Shown: positions 39,120-51,585, counted from the first letter of the stretch. The stretch: DNA of 64,000 bases from Wolfiporia cocos (GCA_029448655.1 JACCLO010000004.1:2418001-2482000); one strand, 5' to 3'. The notes: generated by a model not told the origin, from the letters alone. Numbers and translations: made by a program.

Positions 39120-42100
39120 CAGTCCCGGACAAGCAAACACCGCAAATTCTGTAAAGAGTTTCTGAGCGGTTTTTACCACATTCTGAGTGCGGATCTGAGC
39201 TCCAGAGGCCACAAAACGTCCGAATCTGCCCCATCTATATTTTTCCCACGACTTTTTGGTCACCGCCAAATTTTTGCCCCGAAATGCCTATAGGCGCCCA
39301 ACGGCTCACGACAAAAACATATGTAGACTACTTCATACTCGATTCTATAGCCCGCATTGCCTGCTCAGAAACCTGGCGATGCCGTTTCTGCTTCTGCACA
39401 GCCCACGCCGCCGCCTTCCCCGTCAGCCCAAGTCGATAAGCACTTAGAAATCTCCAAGACCTATTTATGAAACGTCTGATCACCTCAACCGGACAAGCAT
39501 CTAACACTTCAACAGCGGCGCGCTTTGCATCTGCAAATGTTGGCTTAGATATCTCCCTGTAACGATACTTGCACCAACCCCAATACTGATATAAATCAAT
39601 TCTAATACACTAAGATCAATTCTGAAAAATGTGCACCATTTCTATTGGGTTAAGCTCGCAATGGAACTTAGGCAAGAAGACACAATAGTGCCCTGCCTCT
39701 TGAATCATTGTCCTTGTCTCAAGCATTGATGGCTGATTCATGAAGTCGTCTTGCTGACTAAGCAGCTGCGCCATGCAACAGTTCTCGCTCTCGCAACAGT
39801 TCTCGCTCTCGAAAGGACATACTGGGGAACATTTTGCACGGAGCTTGCTGACATCGAAACCATGTTCTTCAAATACAGTTTTTAGGCCTTTTGGCTCGCC
39901 TGCCAGTGTCGTCATCTTCTGAGGAAGTCCGCGAAGGGCAATGACAGGGTTAGATGTGGGAATAAATGTATCGCGCTGCTTGCGCTGCTTGCCTCCGTCC
40001 GATTTATTCATGTCAAATGCCCAGAGAGCATCTGGAGGAAGAGCAGCATGGTTTGATGATTGATCAAATATCCAGCAAGCCTTCTTGCCTGGATATGCTT
40101 CATCATGGATTTTGATGGCTTCCTTGACCTGTGCCAGTAATTGGTCGCTATCCCACCAGGCATCAGCGTTAGAGCCTGGATAAATTATGCGGCGGGCATC
40201 TTTGACAATCTCTCCGCTGTTGCCATGAATTACTAAGCGTCCAGTCTCCTCACAGATGAAGTCGGACACATGAATAAGCCGCCCCCTGCCCTTCTTCCTC
40301 AGTGGCTGCTCACCATCACGGAGCCTATATGCAGATCAGCGAATGAATGAATCTGAAAGACAATCACATGCATACCAAAGATTTCGAGCCTCATCATTTA
40401 CATGAAAGATTGACTCGTCATGCCAGTAAGCTTTCACCTCAACCTCGCCTTCATGCAGCTCTGGCTCAATGCGCACAAGTTCAGGACCCTCGAACCTCAC
40501 CATACAGCGTTCGAGGCTTGCCATAAGTGGTAGGAAAACATCTTGACGATACTTGATCACATCTGCACGCTCATGACCATCCATGTAGACACCCTTTCGC
40601 ACAACCGTTCTCCTCTACCCGAGTCTAATGAGCCATCTACGAGCAGTGCGATCACCAAGTGGCACCTTTGGGAAGATGTTGAGATCAGGAAATATGATAG
40701 AGTTGAGTGCGTCCCTGAGTCTGCGTGGAGTGACTTTACCAATAGGCTGAGTGACAAGCCAGTCCTGTGTGCGCTTCTGAACAGCTTCGTTGTGTAGCCA
40801 TGAATGTGCATTTGCTGAACCTCCACGTTTCTCAATTGGCAGCACTTCGAATAGCTGGTAGTGGCGTGCAAGTGCTCGCACATGGCGTGCAAACCAATTG
40901 CCGCTGCCCTCGTGCCACTGACGTGCGATCTGCAAGCTCGAGTCGATCCTGGAGAAGCCTTTGAGCCGAAGCGTAGCGAAGTTGATGAGAATCATGAACT
41001 GGTTCACCCGGGTCAAAGGTAATGTCCTGCTCTTGTTCTGCAGATCGTCTTTGAGCTTCTTTCGAAGCAGCGACCAATCACGGATCTTGGATTGCCCTTG
41101 GACCTCCTCTATCAGCTCGTCTTCCCAGCTCTCATCGACATTTCTGTCCACTCGGATCTCCTCTGCACTCCCACTTGCAGGAGCTGGAGCTTCGCCCTCT
41201 TCAATCGGCTCTCTCTCTCTATGTGATGCTGTGCTGCCCTGGGCTGCATCTTCACCATCCCGGAGATTGCCTTCAAGCCTATTCTCACATGCATCGGCCA
41301 TTGGAAGAGTGGTGATTGCAGGAGATAAGGTACGGGATGGCATGGTGAGCTTCGTCTGCTGTAATGCATGGCCATGCAGTGTTTGTGCTGCAGACTGTAA
41401 TCGTGAGGATATTTTTTGCGCAGATGCAGCAGCGAAGCTCTTGAAACCGAAGTGAGTCAAGTCTGTCTGATTTCTCCACGTCTTCTGATACCGCTGCTTT
41501 GTGCGTGTAGATTTGCTCATCACGTCTGGACTCTTGACATAGGTACGTGGCCGTGCAATTGTTCTCGTTAGCAATGGATCATTCAATAATGATGAGTCGT
41601 ACTCTTGTATTTCCTTCGTTTCTCTGCCCAGTTCTTCAGCTTTGCAGGGATCCAAGTATCATCCGTTGGGTCGTTTTCAATGACCCATTGCACAAGATCA
41701 GTTCCAAAATCTTCATCGTCAAGCTCTTCCCAATTGCTGCACTCATCCACTTCAGTATCACTTGTCATATCTTCTTCTTCAACATCACTCCGAGCTTCAG
41801 GATCTTGGTTGCCTTCAGGGCTGGGAGCACGGGATCGCACAAGCATGTTTTTGGCAGAATGACTGCGTTGTATTGGGTTCAAATTGGCAGGAGAAGCCTG
41901 ATGAGTATGATGCTGAAGGCCAGATGTATTTTCAGGCTGTTTAGGATGTCGCCCTCAAACCATGTTTCATGCAGACAAGTGGCGCTAATCACATCGTGTT
42001 TGATTTATGGGGGGTGATATATAAATATTAATTAAATTCTGATCATGGAATCATGTTGCGACAATTAAAAGGAGTCGATTGGTGTATTTTTCGAGATTTT

Positions 42101-42295
42101 AGCGCTTATTTTGAGGTCACCGCCAATTTTTTGGTCTCAAAAAACTAAAAACGGAAGTTTTTGAGAATCGGCTCGTGCAATTTGTATCACATTATTGAGT
42201 AATGCATGATTATGAATAAATCCACTAGTTTCAAGAGCCTACGTAGCGTAGAAAATTCATTACTCAAATTTGCGGTGTTTGCTTGTCCGGGACTG
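39120..42295 (-). mobile_element. Tc1/mariner-type DNA transposon, 3.2 kb, TA target site
   Basis: Perfect terminal inverted repeats of 29 bp or more begin CAGTCCCGGACAAGCAAACA at both ends (39120 and the complement ending at 42295). They are flanked by TA at 39118-39119 and 42296-42297. The interior codes a transposase on the minus strand. The near-identity of the ends suggests recent activity. Confidence 0.9.
39328..41882 (-). pseudogene. DDE transposase of the Tc1/mariner-type element
   Basis: The 3' exons read 40376 upward, 40324-39637 and 39585-39328, joined by two 51-nt introns. Catalytic context: YWHDESIFHVND (first Asp), WIFDQSSNHAALPPDAL (second Asp) and HCELNPIEM then YWGWCKYRYRE (third acidic residue), the IS630/Tc1/mariner layout. 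Upstream 41655-40615 is one long frame with LARHYQLFEVLPIEKRGGS and TPRRLRDALN. A TAG at 40615-40617 interrupts the frame between RWLIRLG and RRTVVRKGVYMDG with no shift, and a second break near 41600 separates the acidic N-terminal part (start about MLVRSRAPS, frame open to 41882). So the copy is probably one nonsense codon and one frameshift from intact. Confidence 0.8.
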
Positions 42296-42297
42296 TA

Positions 42298-44584
42298 GCT
42301 CATTCCTGGAAAACACTCTCTGATGGCCAGTCAGGCCTGCTACGCAGCTATTGTCAGACCGACACAAGAAGAACTGAGGAGGATATACTTGATTAAAACC
42401 AAGCTGAGGATCAGACTTGGTGGGTTTCTATATATACATGAGTCTGTGTGTGTACCTATGTGTCTCGCATACCTGTAATGGTTTAGCAGTGTCTGGGTAG
42501 TGAACTAGGGTTAATAGACTTTGTTAGACCCTTTTTAAGGGTTTCTGTGGGTTGTGATATGGCTGGGGATCTGCAATGTGTGGTAACCATGTGTATCTAC
42601 TGATTTCTGAATTGTGATTGAGTTAAAGTTGTATGAACACTTCCTGGAATATATGAGTGGTTCTGATATTCTCAGGAATGCTTCTGTGAAGTATAAATTA
42701 ATGAAAGAAGTGAACTTAGTTTCTGTGTGACTTTTGACTTAATGTAGATCAGGAGCTTGTTAAACCTTATGTTTGAATGTCACCTTATGGTAGCCTTGTA
42801 TTTCTGGGGTTATTAGAATACTTCTTTGTGGAGTTTATTGGGACATCACATCTTCTGGGTCTTCTGTGATAATGGGATTCATTGGTTTTATCTTTAATGC
42901 TGCTATGATTTACGGTGTTATTGCTTAATGGATTTTGTAAGAGGGTTTGGATAGAATTGGGTTATTATTTGATTGAACCATTTGAGATGTGGATTGGTTT
43001 AGGATTTATTATGACTGGTTCTTGGGAATTGTTTGGGATGTGTGTTATAATTGGTTCTTTAAATTCTGACAGCTATGGGCAGCTTTGACACAGACTAGGC
43101 TGTGGGACTCACCACCTATCTAATGTGGGGAGGGAGGTAAGGATGCCCAGTCAAGTGCAGTAGAGAGTGAGAGGCTTCTACGGTGGACTCCAAGAGTGCT
43201 TGGGAATCCTAAGAGGATTCCACTGAGAGTACCAAAGGTACTCCGTGTTGGGCACTCAAGGTTGCCGAGAAGAATAGAACTAAGGTAAAGAGCGTCTAGC
43301 TCCTACATATATACATGCATAATAATGGTCATGTGCTACTGTATAGTACATACCATAAATGAACGTGAGGCTTGGTTGCCATGAAGGCGACCAAGGTACA
43401 TGCGCTACTCTACAAAGGCCGTGGTCCGCCGGTAATGGACAGACCAATGGTAAAAGACATAGCGTGTGGTTCCACCATGAGACAGACATGAATCATGCAG
43501 GCACAGCCCGGGTATAGACAAGGCTGGTAAGCTGGTACCTAGTGTCATTACTAAGGTGTGTCATCATAGACATGTGTTATCGACCGGACCATATGTTAAC
43601 CGGTGACAACGAGGCGGCCTAGGGCCGGGGTTGGACTTTGCCGGAAAGGCTAGAAGCCTGGGACTCTGCAAGTGCCGGAGCCCATGGTAACTGGGGTGAG
43701 CCGGACCAGTAGCATTAATAGTGTAGTACTATTATTATGCTATGGCACCATTCTGTTGTAAGGATGGTGCAACGTGTGACATCATCTTCTGATAGAACAA
43801 TGATGTAAGGGTCTGGCCTGTAGGGCTGGACCAGTTGATGTAGCGATGACGTAGCTAAGTCTGGACTTTGATGCAATACCATAGCTAGGATAGCTGATGG
43901 TGATGTTGCCATGATGTCATTAGTCTGGGCTGGGGCCGTGATGGCTGTAGCTATGACATTGAGATGACATGGAAGTCCTGACTAGCGTGTTATGCGTAGT
44001 CATGGGAGCTTAGTAGCGTGTTCATAAGCTATAAGGCTGAGTTAGGACCTTATCGTGTGGCAATATGGGATAAGTCCCGGATAACTTGTAGGTAAACGTA
44101 TAAATCCCAGATAAATTGCTGAAAATAGCGGAAAAATGCTAGTCCCAGATAAATCTGTGACAAATTGCAAAGTACAAAACTTGACCTGATGCCTGTGCAC
44201 TGCATGCACTGGTTGTAGAAATTCGGGTCACACTAGACAACGGCCATGCCCTACTGCCCGCCAGGGACCCCACTATGGTGTGGTGGGTTCTGATAGAAAA
44301 AACATGCCAGTATGTACATAGTGTCCTCAACTTTATACTAACATCAGCCACTGCACCACCACCCATCCCACCATACCCGGATCTGGCGTAACCACCCCTA
44401 TTCTACCAGGGGCACAACTGCTCCTGTGCCATGGTGATGAGATCACACCCATGTGCTGCACTAAATGCACATGCACTTTCAACACTGGTATATGTGAATT
44501 GTTCAGAATAGATGACCCATGCATGCCCAGTGGCTCATCCAACTGCTGCATCCGATCCCCACAAATGCTGGTCCTACTACCCAG
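42298..44584. other. Repeat-derived DNA without genes
   Basis: About 2.3 kb, T/G-rich from 42420 to 43080, with no supported gene. Sequence character resembles old retroelement remains, but no ends could be defined. Confidence 0.35.
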
Positions 44585-46303
44585 TGTCACAGAGTGCCCC
44601 TCTGGGATGTTTTGCACTTTTTCTAGGGTTTTTGGGACTTGTTATGGCCTTGCACATACACCCCTACTCCTTAGCACCTTCCTTCATCACCTCTCTTACA
44701 TCAGACACCAGACCCAGTAGATAGCCATGTGTGCCCTCAGAATAGGCGTGTGCTCCCTCACAGTCACTATACCTACGATGTACATAGTTACACTAGCACC
44801 GCCTTGTAGTTACCTAGTGCACAGGCCTGGTACTTTAGGGCAGCCATTACTGGTCTGCTGTGTCAACTTGTATATATGTTGTAGAAGATGAGCCTTACAG
44901 CTCATCTTTTGGATTCTCAGCATTAGGGCTTAGGCCCCTCTCTCATGTCACAGAACGGTCCATTGGTTCTACTGACGTCCCTCACCTGTATTGCAAAAGC
45001 GCCACTGCATGCGTGGCTAACCCCTTACTTACAGGTTTCCTCTCATCACACCTAAGACACCGGGCCATAGATACCACCTGACCCATTAGATTAGCGCTCT
45101 GGGGTAGCGTGCATTGCCAGGTGCTCACATGCAGGTCACCCTCTTGTTACATGTAGCATTACCTGTCACAGACTTACCTGTCTGTGCGACCCTGGACTCA
45201 GGGGAACCCTCACAAGCCTGTGTAGACGTGAGCCAGCGGCCACGACGAACTCATACGGCCAACCCTAGGTGAACTCATAAGTCCATCCCGAGGGTGCTCA
45301 GCCACCTAAGGCCCCGCAGCCGTCGCAGTCGCCGACCTTCAGACTAGGCAGACAAGATGAGGCCCCGGGCCAGTAGCAACACAAACCGATTGTAAGAAAG
45401 GAGCTTTACGCTCATTGACGAGAATCCTAAAGATGGGGCTGTAAGGCCGCCATCTTGTCGTATATATACATGTATGCGCGTAGTAACTACGAGCCCAGCC
45501 CTAAAGTAATGGTCCGTGCGCCTTATCTACAGGGCACATGACAAGTAACGCTACATGTAACTATGTGACCATGAGTGACCGTATGAGGAGGCGCGCGCTA
45601 CCCTACAGCGCTAACCGATGCAGTCAGGTGATCTATATGCTCGAGAACTAACGTGAGACAAAGCGTTAGTGTAGCGGAGCGGCGTACGCCTAGCGCCGCC
45701 CATACAGCTAACGTGAGTGGAGTCAGGTACCCCCCCAGGGTATAACCGTGACATTACCTCTAGGTCGCCCATAGTTATGTCATGTAGTGTGCACAGACCC
45801 ATACTTTAGGGCATACCTGTACCACTCTCTTTACATGTATATAAGTAGGCAGATGATGGGGCTTACTCCCCATCCCTAGGATTCTCGACAATATAGGGCA
45901 AGGCCCTTCTTTCTTATCACCTCTCTGTGTGTGGCTTGCTCTGGGACTCTGTGCTCACCTTTCAGATGCATGCCTCTCTTGCTATGTTGACTTGCCACCT
46001 GTAGTTACAACTTAGAAGGCTGCATGTTCACCTCTGGCAGTTGGCTGTCGCTCATTAGGCTGTGGAGCATCCCCTGCTGGGCAGGTCCCACAGACGTGGT
46101 ATGTCTGTGTCATCTCATCTTGTCTGCACATGCACGTGTCCACCCACCTCAACAGTCTTGTCTACTTGTGCATGGCTAGCTAGACTGGCAGCTAGTCTGG
46201 CTATATGTGGAAGGCCGCCCTTCATTTTCCGTGCCATTGGGAGATTTAGGTCCTTTTGAGGATTCCCAGAAGGGCCAGTTGCACAGCCTGTGAGTCTGTG
46301 TCA
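44585..46303 (+). mobile_element. LTR retroelement remnant (two LTR pieces, internal region lost)
   Basis: The outer ends are CCCAG|TGTCACAGAG at 44580-44594 and GAGTCTGTGTCA|CCCAG at 46292-46308, with a matching 5-bp duplication. Inside, a second LTR start (TGTCACAGAACGG) lies at 44946, so a truncated 5' LTR joins a 3' LTR directly. The 3' LTR is split by the inverted LTR at 45164-45753. Shared LTR landmarks: TTTAGGGCA, a TATATA box, the paired CTTAC..CCCATC stem and GATTCTC. Confidence 0.7.
45164..45753 (-). mobile_element. Nested solo LTR with TTACC duplication
   Basis: A 590-bp unit on the minus strand runs TGTCACGGTTA...GTCTGTGACA. TTACC flanks it at 45159-45163 and 45754-45758. It interrupts the older LTR of the same family, whose sequence resumes exactly after the duplication (TCTAGGTCGCCCATAG). 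Confidence 0.85.
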
Positions 46304-46649
46304 CCCAGCAGGTAGCAGGTACATATACATGTGCAGCACACTCTGGCACCACAACCTGATATCAATCTTTGTAACTGTGCCAAAGTGATGGGCAGCCAAC
46401 CACTTGATTAAATTGGCGCTTGGCATGTTGTGATATGGCACATATCTGTCACATCTCGAGGACTACTGGTCCCTCCTTGACATGATCAGTTGACACATCA
46501 ATATGGACCTCCAAACATGAGTGGACTCTTTATTAGCTAAGGACATCACTGTCTACTTGCCATCACTGCCAGGTCTAGTGCCAGTGACTCTGTGCTAGTC
46601 ATGCTGGACCTGAGCCTCAAGCACAGTGAAAGTACCTCATACCAGAGCC
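46304..46649. other. Spacer between LTR remnant and MITE
   Basis: No feature recognised. Confidence 0.35.
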
Positions 46650-47284
46650 TAGTGATGTACCAGGCCCAGCTTTGGGCCATGAGCTGGGCTAGGCTGAGCC
46701 CTACTTGGGCTGGGCCAAGGTGGGATTTACAGGATGGCTCGAGATGTCCCAGGGCCCAGCTTGTGTCTCAGGCTGAGCCATGCCAAGCTGTTGAACCCCA
46801 GCTTGGTGACCATAGTGGATACAATATCCAGCAATTACAATATAAGATTGTACATCGTAGAGATATGCTCAACTCCAATGTAGTGCCTCTGTTCATTTCA
46901 ACCCACAGAAAAGGCTCTAAGTCATATCTTTGTCGTTGAAGCCTGCCACACACCGTTGGGTGCCTATATGATACCCCATATGGCAGGTGCACTACTGAAT
47001 GCCGTGCTGGTGGAAAGTTATTTTGACACTTAATCCTACTATAAATTGTAGGCCTCAATGTTCCTTTTCATCAAGGAACAGTTGACAATGGTGTACATCA
47101 AACTTTCGAAGCTATATTGATGGCTATCCTAGTAGTGGTAGGCCCCGGCTCAGCCCCAGCCCAGGCCGGGCCAAGCCATGAGCTGTCAGTGAGGGCCCAG
47201 CCTGAGGTTTTGGAAAGCCATGGGCCATCAACAGCCAGGTCAATGCCGGGGCTTTTGGGCTGGGCCAGGCCTAGCACATCACTA
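46650..47284. mobile_element. hAT-type MITE, copy 2 (inverted relative to copy 1)
   Basis: A 635-bp unit, TAGTGATGTACC...GCACATCACTA. The TSD is CCAGAGCC (46642-46649) against CCAGAACC (47285-47292), 7 of 8. Its reverse complement aligns with 38499-39097 over the whole length. Most differences in the GC-rich ends are CG to TG or CA. Confidence 0.85.
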
Positions 47285-48532
47285 CCAGAACCTACCAATA
47301 GATAACGGGTATGATAGGGGTTGAAATTGGATGATTGAATAGCATTTGCTATGTTTTTAGGCACCTGGTAACATAGTAGTAGCCACTGTAAGATGCTGAA
47401 AGCTATCAAGGTAGTATTAGGCAGGTGGGATGGATACCTAAAAATAAATAAATAATATTCCTGCCTACTGGAAGCTAGAGAAAAATACTTGGGCCCCAGA
47501 TTGAGAAATACTGCCTGCCAAAAGCTTCCAGAATATACTCATCACCAGTGGCCTTTGCTCCCAAATCAATCAGAATGTACAAATACACATCATTGTCCAT
47601 CTTCTAAGCTGCTGCAAACTAAAGAAAGCTGCTAGAACATATCCTTGACCTTTCAATACAGGTTTTTTTATCATACCAGCAAATACTGATATCCTCCCCA
47701 GTGCTATTTGTTCATACCAACATACCCAGAGACACCCAATTCCTCGCAAAGCAGCACATGTGGCACCACTGGTGTCAGTGAGCAATCAGAGCAGATGAGG
47801 TTCAGCATCAAAATTAGCACATACACTCACTGTATTGAGCATTATCTGCAGCCAGTGTGCTCGGATGTGTGCCTGGTGTACTATTAGTGAGTCAGCATGC
47901 GTCCTCAACACTTCATGCATTTTGAAGGGGGGAATGGGTGAGGTGACTGCAAAGTCGAGCATGCCCCCTGCAGGGAACATGAGCACATGCTTAAGATGTG
48001 CCTTATCAAGCAGGCAGCAGAGCGAGTCAAGGAGAGGTGCCATCTCAGGGCATGATGCAAGAATGGGGAATGTACACACCTCTGCAGTTTGCACATACAG
48101 ATGGGAGTTATCAAAGACAGTTGCTGTGCATGCATATACTCACTCAATCTTGTTCAAAGCCTTCATTTGCTGTGATCTATGATGAAGTGGCCAATTCCCT
48201 CTATGGCCACCTTACCAGAACAACAAGAACTAGAAGATGGTGGAGGTATGCAGTAGAGGTAAGAGAAAAAGATGGATGACTGTAGATGGGACAGTACTTG
48301 TCCTATGATGCAATATTAGCTCACATGTGCACTTGGACTTGCATTGAACCAAGTCTGCTATGCATTCAACTGGAAAATTGAAATGTGGCTCTTCGACTTC
48401 ACAGGTGCCTGAAACAAGTTTGACGTCTTGATGAAGATATGTTGAAGATATGGATTAGTATGGATGGGTATAACAAAAGTCTTGGCATTGGTCATCGGAC
48501 CACTCATACTCTTGGCATTTAGCTTTCAATCA
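47285..48532. other. Repeat-island DNA, no gene recognised
   Basis: About 1.25 kb with short frames only. Confidence 0.35.
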
Positions 48533-49472
48533 TCTATAAGTAATGGGAGCTCACGTGGGAGCAGTCGCGTGGAGTGCACCTGGCGTCCACGTTTGCCACG
48601 TGGCATCCATGGGCGTCATCCCTGCTCCCATTAGAAAGGGCGCCTGCCACCCGGGGAGTTGGCTGGTGGATTCCCATGCCCAGCGCCTGCAAGGCGCGCT
48701 GCTAGATCGCGTTTTGCGTGCTGTTCCTGCCCTGCACCACGGGGATTCGTGCCTCACACCACGGGGATTCGTGGCACATCCCATGTGGGTTTGTGGCCCA
48801 TGCCACAGGGATTTGTGTCCTGTGGCATGGGGATTTTGTAATGTAAATACCCCACACCATGGGGATTTGTACCCTGTGCCACAGGGATTTGTACCCCAAT
48901 TCCACAGGGATTTGTGCCACGTGCCATGGGGATTTGTGCCCTGTGCCATGGGGATTTTGTAATGTAAATACCCCACCCCACAGGGATTTGTACCCCATGC
49001 CACAGGGATTTGCACCCCAATGCCACAGGGATTTGTGCCCCATGCCACAGGGATTTGTGCTCTGTATCATGGAGATTTGCGCCCCGTGCCACGGGGATTT
49101 GTGCCCCGTGCCACGGGGATTTATGCCTCATGCCATGGGAATTTTTGTAACATAGATGGCCTGTGCTGTAGATGCCTGCCAAAAGATTGCAAAAAATGAA
49201 GAACATTTTGACACCACATTACACAGTATTACAAGTGAAGCAACAATGAGACCGAGGATCAGCGAGGTGTCAGAAGTGGCTGAGCAGGCAGAGACAAGAG
49301 ACAAAAGAGGGAAGTTGGGGAAGCCACAGGTAACACACAGGAAATTCATGGGGGATCCACAGGTAACTTCAAAAAAACCCGATTATCTGAAATAAGCACA
49401 CATGGATTGGAATAATATATTGAAGTGGAAAAAGCAGTGTGACCATGGCAAAGCCACGGGTAATTAACCTAG
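48533..49472 (+). mobile_element. Non-autonomous Helitron A
   Basis: A 940-bp unit. The 5' end is A|TCTATAAGTAATGGGAGCTC. The 3' end is TGGCAAAGCCACGGGTAATT then AACCTAG|T, that is, a short hairpin about 11 nt before a CTRR terminus, inserted between A and T as Helitrons do. It carries the 22-bp minisatellite (about 48730-49142) and a tail with AGCGAGGTGTCAG...TGGCTGAGCAGGCAGAG shared with copies B and C. No Rep/helicase gene. Confidence 0.75.
48725..49145 (+). repeat. 22-bp minisatellite inside Helitron A
   Basis: About 18 units of CCACGGGGATTTGTGCCCCR plus TG, with spacer variants ending in TTTTGTAATGTAAATACC. Variation between units falls mainly at CG dinucleotides (CCACGGGG, CCATGGGG, CCACAGGG). 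Confidence 0.85.
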
Positions 49473-49804
49473 TATAATAAAGGGACGGCCGTTGTGTGGG
49501 AATTGCCATATGCTTTTCCACGTGTGCCACGTGCTGTCCATCGTCCTATAGGGCTCGCGCCAGTAGATTCCCATGCCTGGCACCTGCAAGGCATGCGTTC
49601 AAATCCCTTTGACAAAAACTCGCATCTCGCATGTCCTCCCTGCACTGTGCCATGGGGATTTTGTAGCTGCTGTAACATAGATGGCCTGTACACATCTGCT
49701 ACCACCTTGCGAGTCTCAGCTTGTCCATCTCAGACTCACACTTGCAAATTAGGTGTCCCTATAGCTGCCTGTCATGTGACCTTCGGCTCCTGCTGTTAAT
49801 GACA
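49473..49804 (+). mobile_element. Helitron-like unit D, 3'-truncated, abutting A
   Basis: Begins TATAATAAAGGGACGGCCG directly after the CTAG end of A, resembling the 5' end of D' (TCTTACTAAAGGGCCG). A single minisatellite unit remains (about 49648). The expected 3' hairpin is missing where D' begins. Confidence 0.5.
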
Positions 49805-50256
49805 CGAGTTTAATTACCTGCGGCTTTGCCACGGATGTCAATTGTCACTTAAGTATGATAATAAGGGAAAAACATATTGTATGGCAATGCAAGTCCACCC
49901 AACCCCCAGGGTGTGTGATCACCCTGCTGCACCTCGCTCAGCCACTTCCGACACCTCGCTGATGCTTGGTGTCGTCGTTGCTTTGCTTGTGGTGCCTCAT
50001 AAGCCTCCCGGTTACTCTTAAATTTTCTAGCAGGTATCTACAGTATAGGCCATTTACGTTACAACATCCCCGTGGCACAGCACAGGGAGGACACACGAAA
50101 CACAGTCGAAAGGACTGGACTTGAACGCTGCGCGCGTGTTGTAGGCGCCGTCCGTGGAAAATGGCACGGGGGTGGTGGCGCGCACCCTACGGGCCAATGA
50201 ACGCACAGTTGCCATGCGAGAACCACGTGGTTTTCTTCCACGGCCCTTTAGTAAGA
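49805..50256 (-). mobile_element. Non-autonomous Helitron D'
   Basis: A 452-bp unit on the minus strand. The 5' end TCTTACTAAAGGGCCG is at 50256. The 3' end GTGGCAAAGCCGCAGGTAAT then TAAACTCG is at 49805, with the terminal CTAG mutated to CTCG. Confidence 0.65.
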
Positions 50257-50798
50257 CTAGCTTAATTACCTGTGGCTTCGCCACAAACATTATTCTTAGG
50301 AATATATTTTAGTCTCTGCCCACTCAGCTACTCCTCCACCTCGCTGATGCTTGGTATCGTTGTCACTTTGCTTGAAAAATCTGCAACCAGCACATGTGCC
50401 TTGCAGGCGCCGGGTGTGGGAATTCACCCCTGTGGCATTGGGGTGCAAATACCTGTGGCACGGGGTACAAACCCCCATGGCATGGGCCAGAAATCCCTGT
50501 GGCATGGGCCACAAACCCCCATGGAATGGGCCATGAATCCCCATTGTGTGGGGCACAAATCCCCGTGGCATGGGGCACAAATCCCCGTGGTGCGGGGCAG
50601 GAACAGCGCGCAAAACGCAAGCTAGCAGTGCGCGTGCCTTGCAGGCGCTGGGCGTGGGAATTCACTGGCGCCAGGCACCCTATCTAATGGGAGCAGGAAT
50701 GACGCGCATGGATGCCATGCGGCAAATGTGGCGTCCACGCTAGCTGCACGCTAGCGACACACGAGCACCTACGGCACGAGCTCCCGTTATATTATGGA
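50257..50798 (-). mobile_element. Non-autonomous Helitron B
   Basis: A 542-bp unit on the minus strand. The 5' end TCCATAATATAACGGGAGCT is at 50798. The 3' end GTGGCGAAGCCACAGGTAAT then TAAGCTAG is at 50257: a 5-bp stem with GAA loop, 11 nt, then CTAG. It directly abuts the 5' TC of D'. Holds about seven minisatellite units (about 50427-50606). Confidence 0.8.
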
Positions 50799-51585
50799 CT
50801 AGCTTAATTACCTGTGGCTTCGCCACAAACATTATGTCTTAAGAATATATTTTAATCTCTGCCTGCTCAGCCACTCCTCCACCTCGCTGATGCTCGGTAT
50901 TGTTGTCGCTTTGCTTGTAGAATCTGTAACCGGCACGCATGCCTTGCAGGTGCTGGGTGTGGGAATTCACCCCTGTGGCATTGGGGTGCAAATACCTGTG
51001 GCACAGGGTACAAACCCCTGTGGTGTGGAGTATTTATATTACAAAATCCCCATGCCACAGAACACAAATCCCTGTGGCATGGGGCACGAATCCCCGTGGC
51101 ATGGGGCACAAACCCCCATGGCATGGGCCAAAAATCCCCATGGTGTAGGGCACGAATCCCCGTGGCACGGGGTACAAATCCCCGTGGTGTGGGGTATTTA
51201 CATTACAAAATCCCCATGCCACAGGACACAAATCCCTGTGGCATGGGCCACAAACCCCCATGGAATGGGCCACGAATCCCCATGGTGTGGATACAAATCC
51301 CCATGGTGTGAGGCACAAATCCCCGTGGCATGGGGCATGAATCCCCATGGCATGGGGCACAAATCCCCATGGTGCGGGGCAGGAACAGCACATGCACCTT
51401 GCAGGTGCCGGGCGTGGGAATCCACAGGCCAACTCCACGGATGGCAGGCGCCCTATCTAATGGGAGGAGGATCAACGACACGCATGGATGCCACGCGGCA
51501 AACGTGGCGTCCATGTGTGCAAAACGCGAGCGACACGCTAGTGGCACGCGAGCGCCTACGGTGCGAGCTCCCCTTACTTTATGGA
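50799..51585 (-). mobile_element. Non-autonomous Helitron C
   Basis: A 787-bp unit on the minus strand. The 5' end A|TCCATAAAGTAAGGGGAGC is at 51585. The 3' end is identical in form to B (GTGGCGAAGCCAC, then AGGTAATTAAG, then CTAG) at 50799, abutting the 5' TC of B without a spare base. Holds about 17 minisatellite units (about 50970-51385). Confidence 0.82.

Noticed and set aside
48725..51385. CRISPR-like array of short repeats
   Set aside because: Units are contiguous with no unique spacers, in a eukaryotic genome and inside Helitrons.
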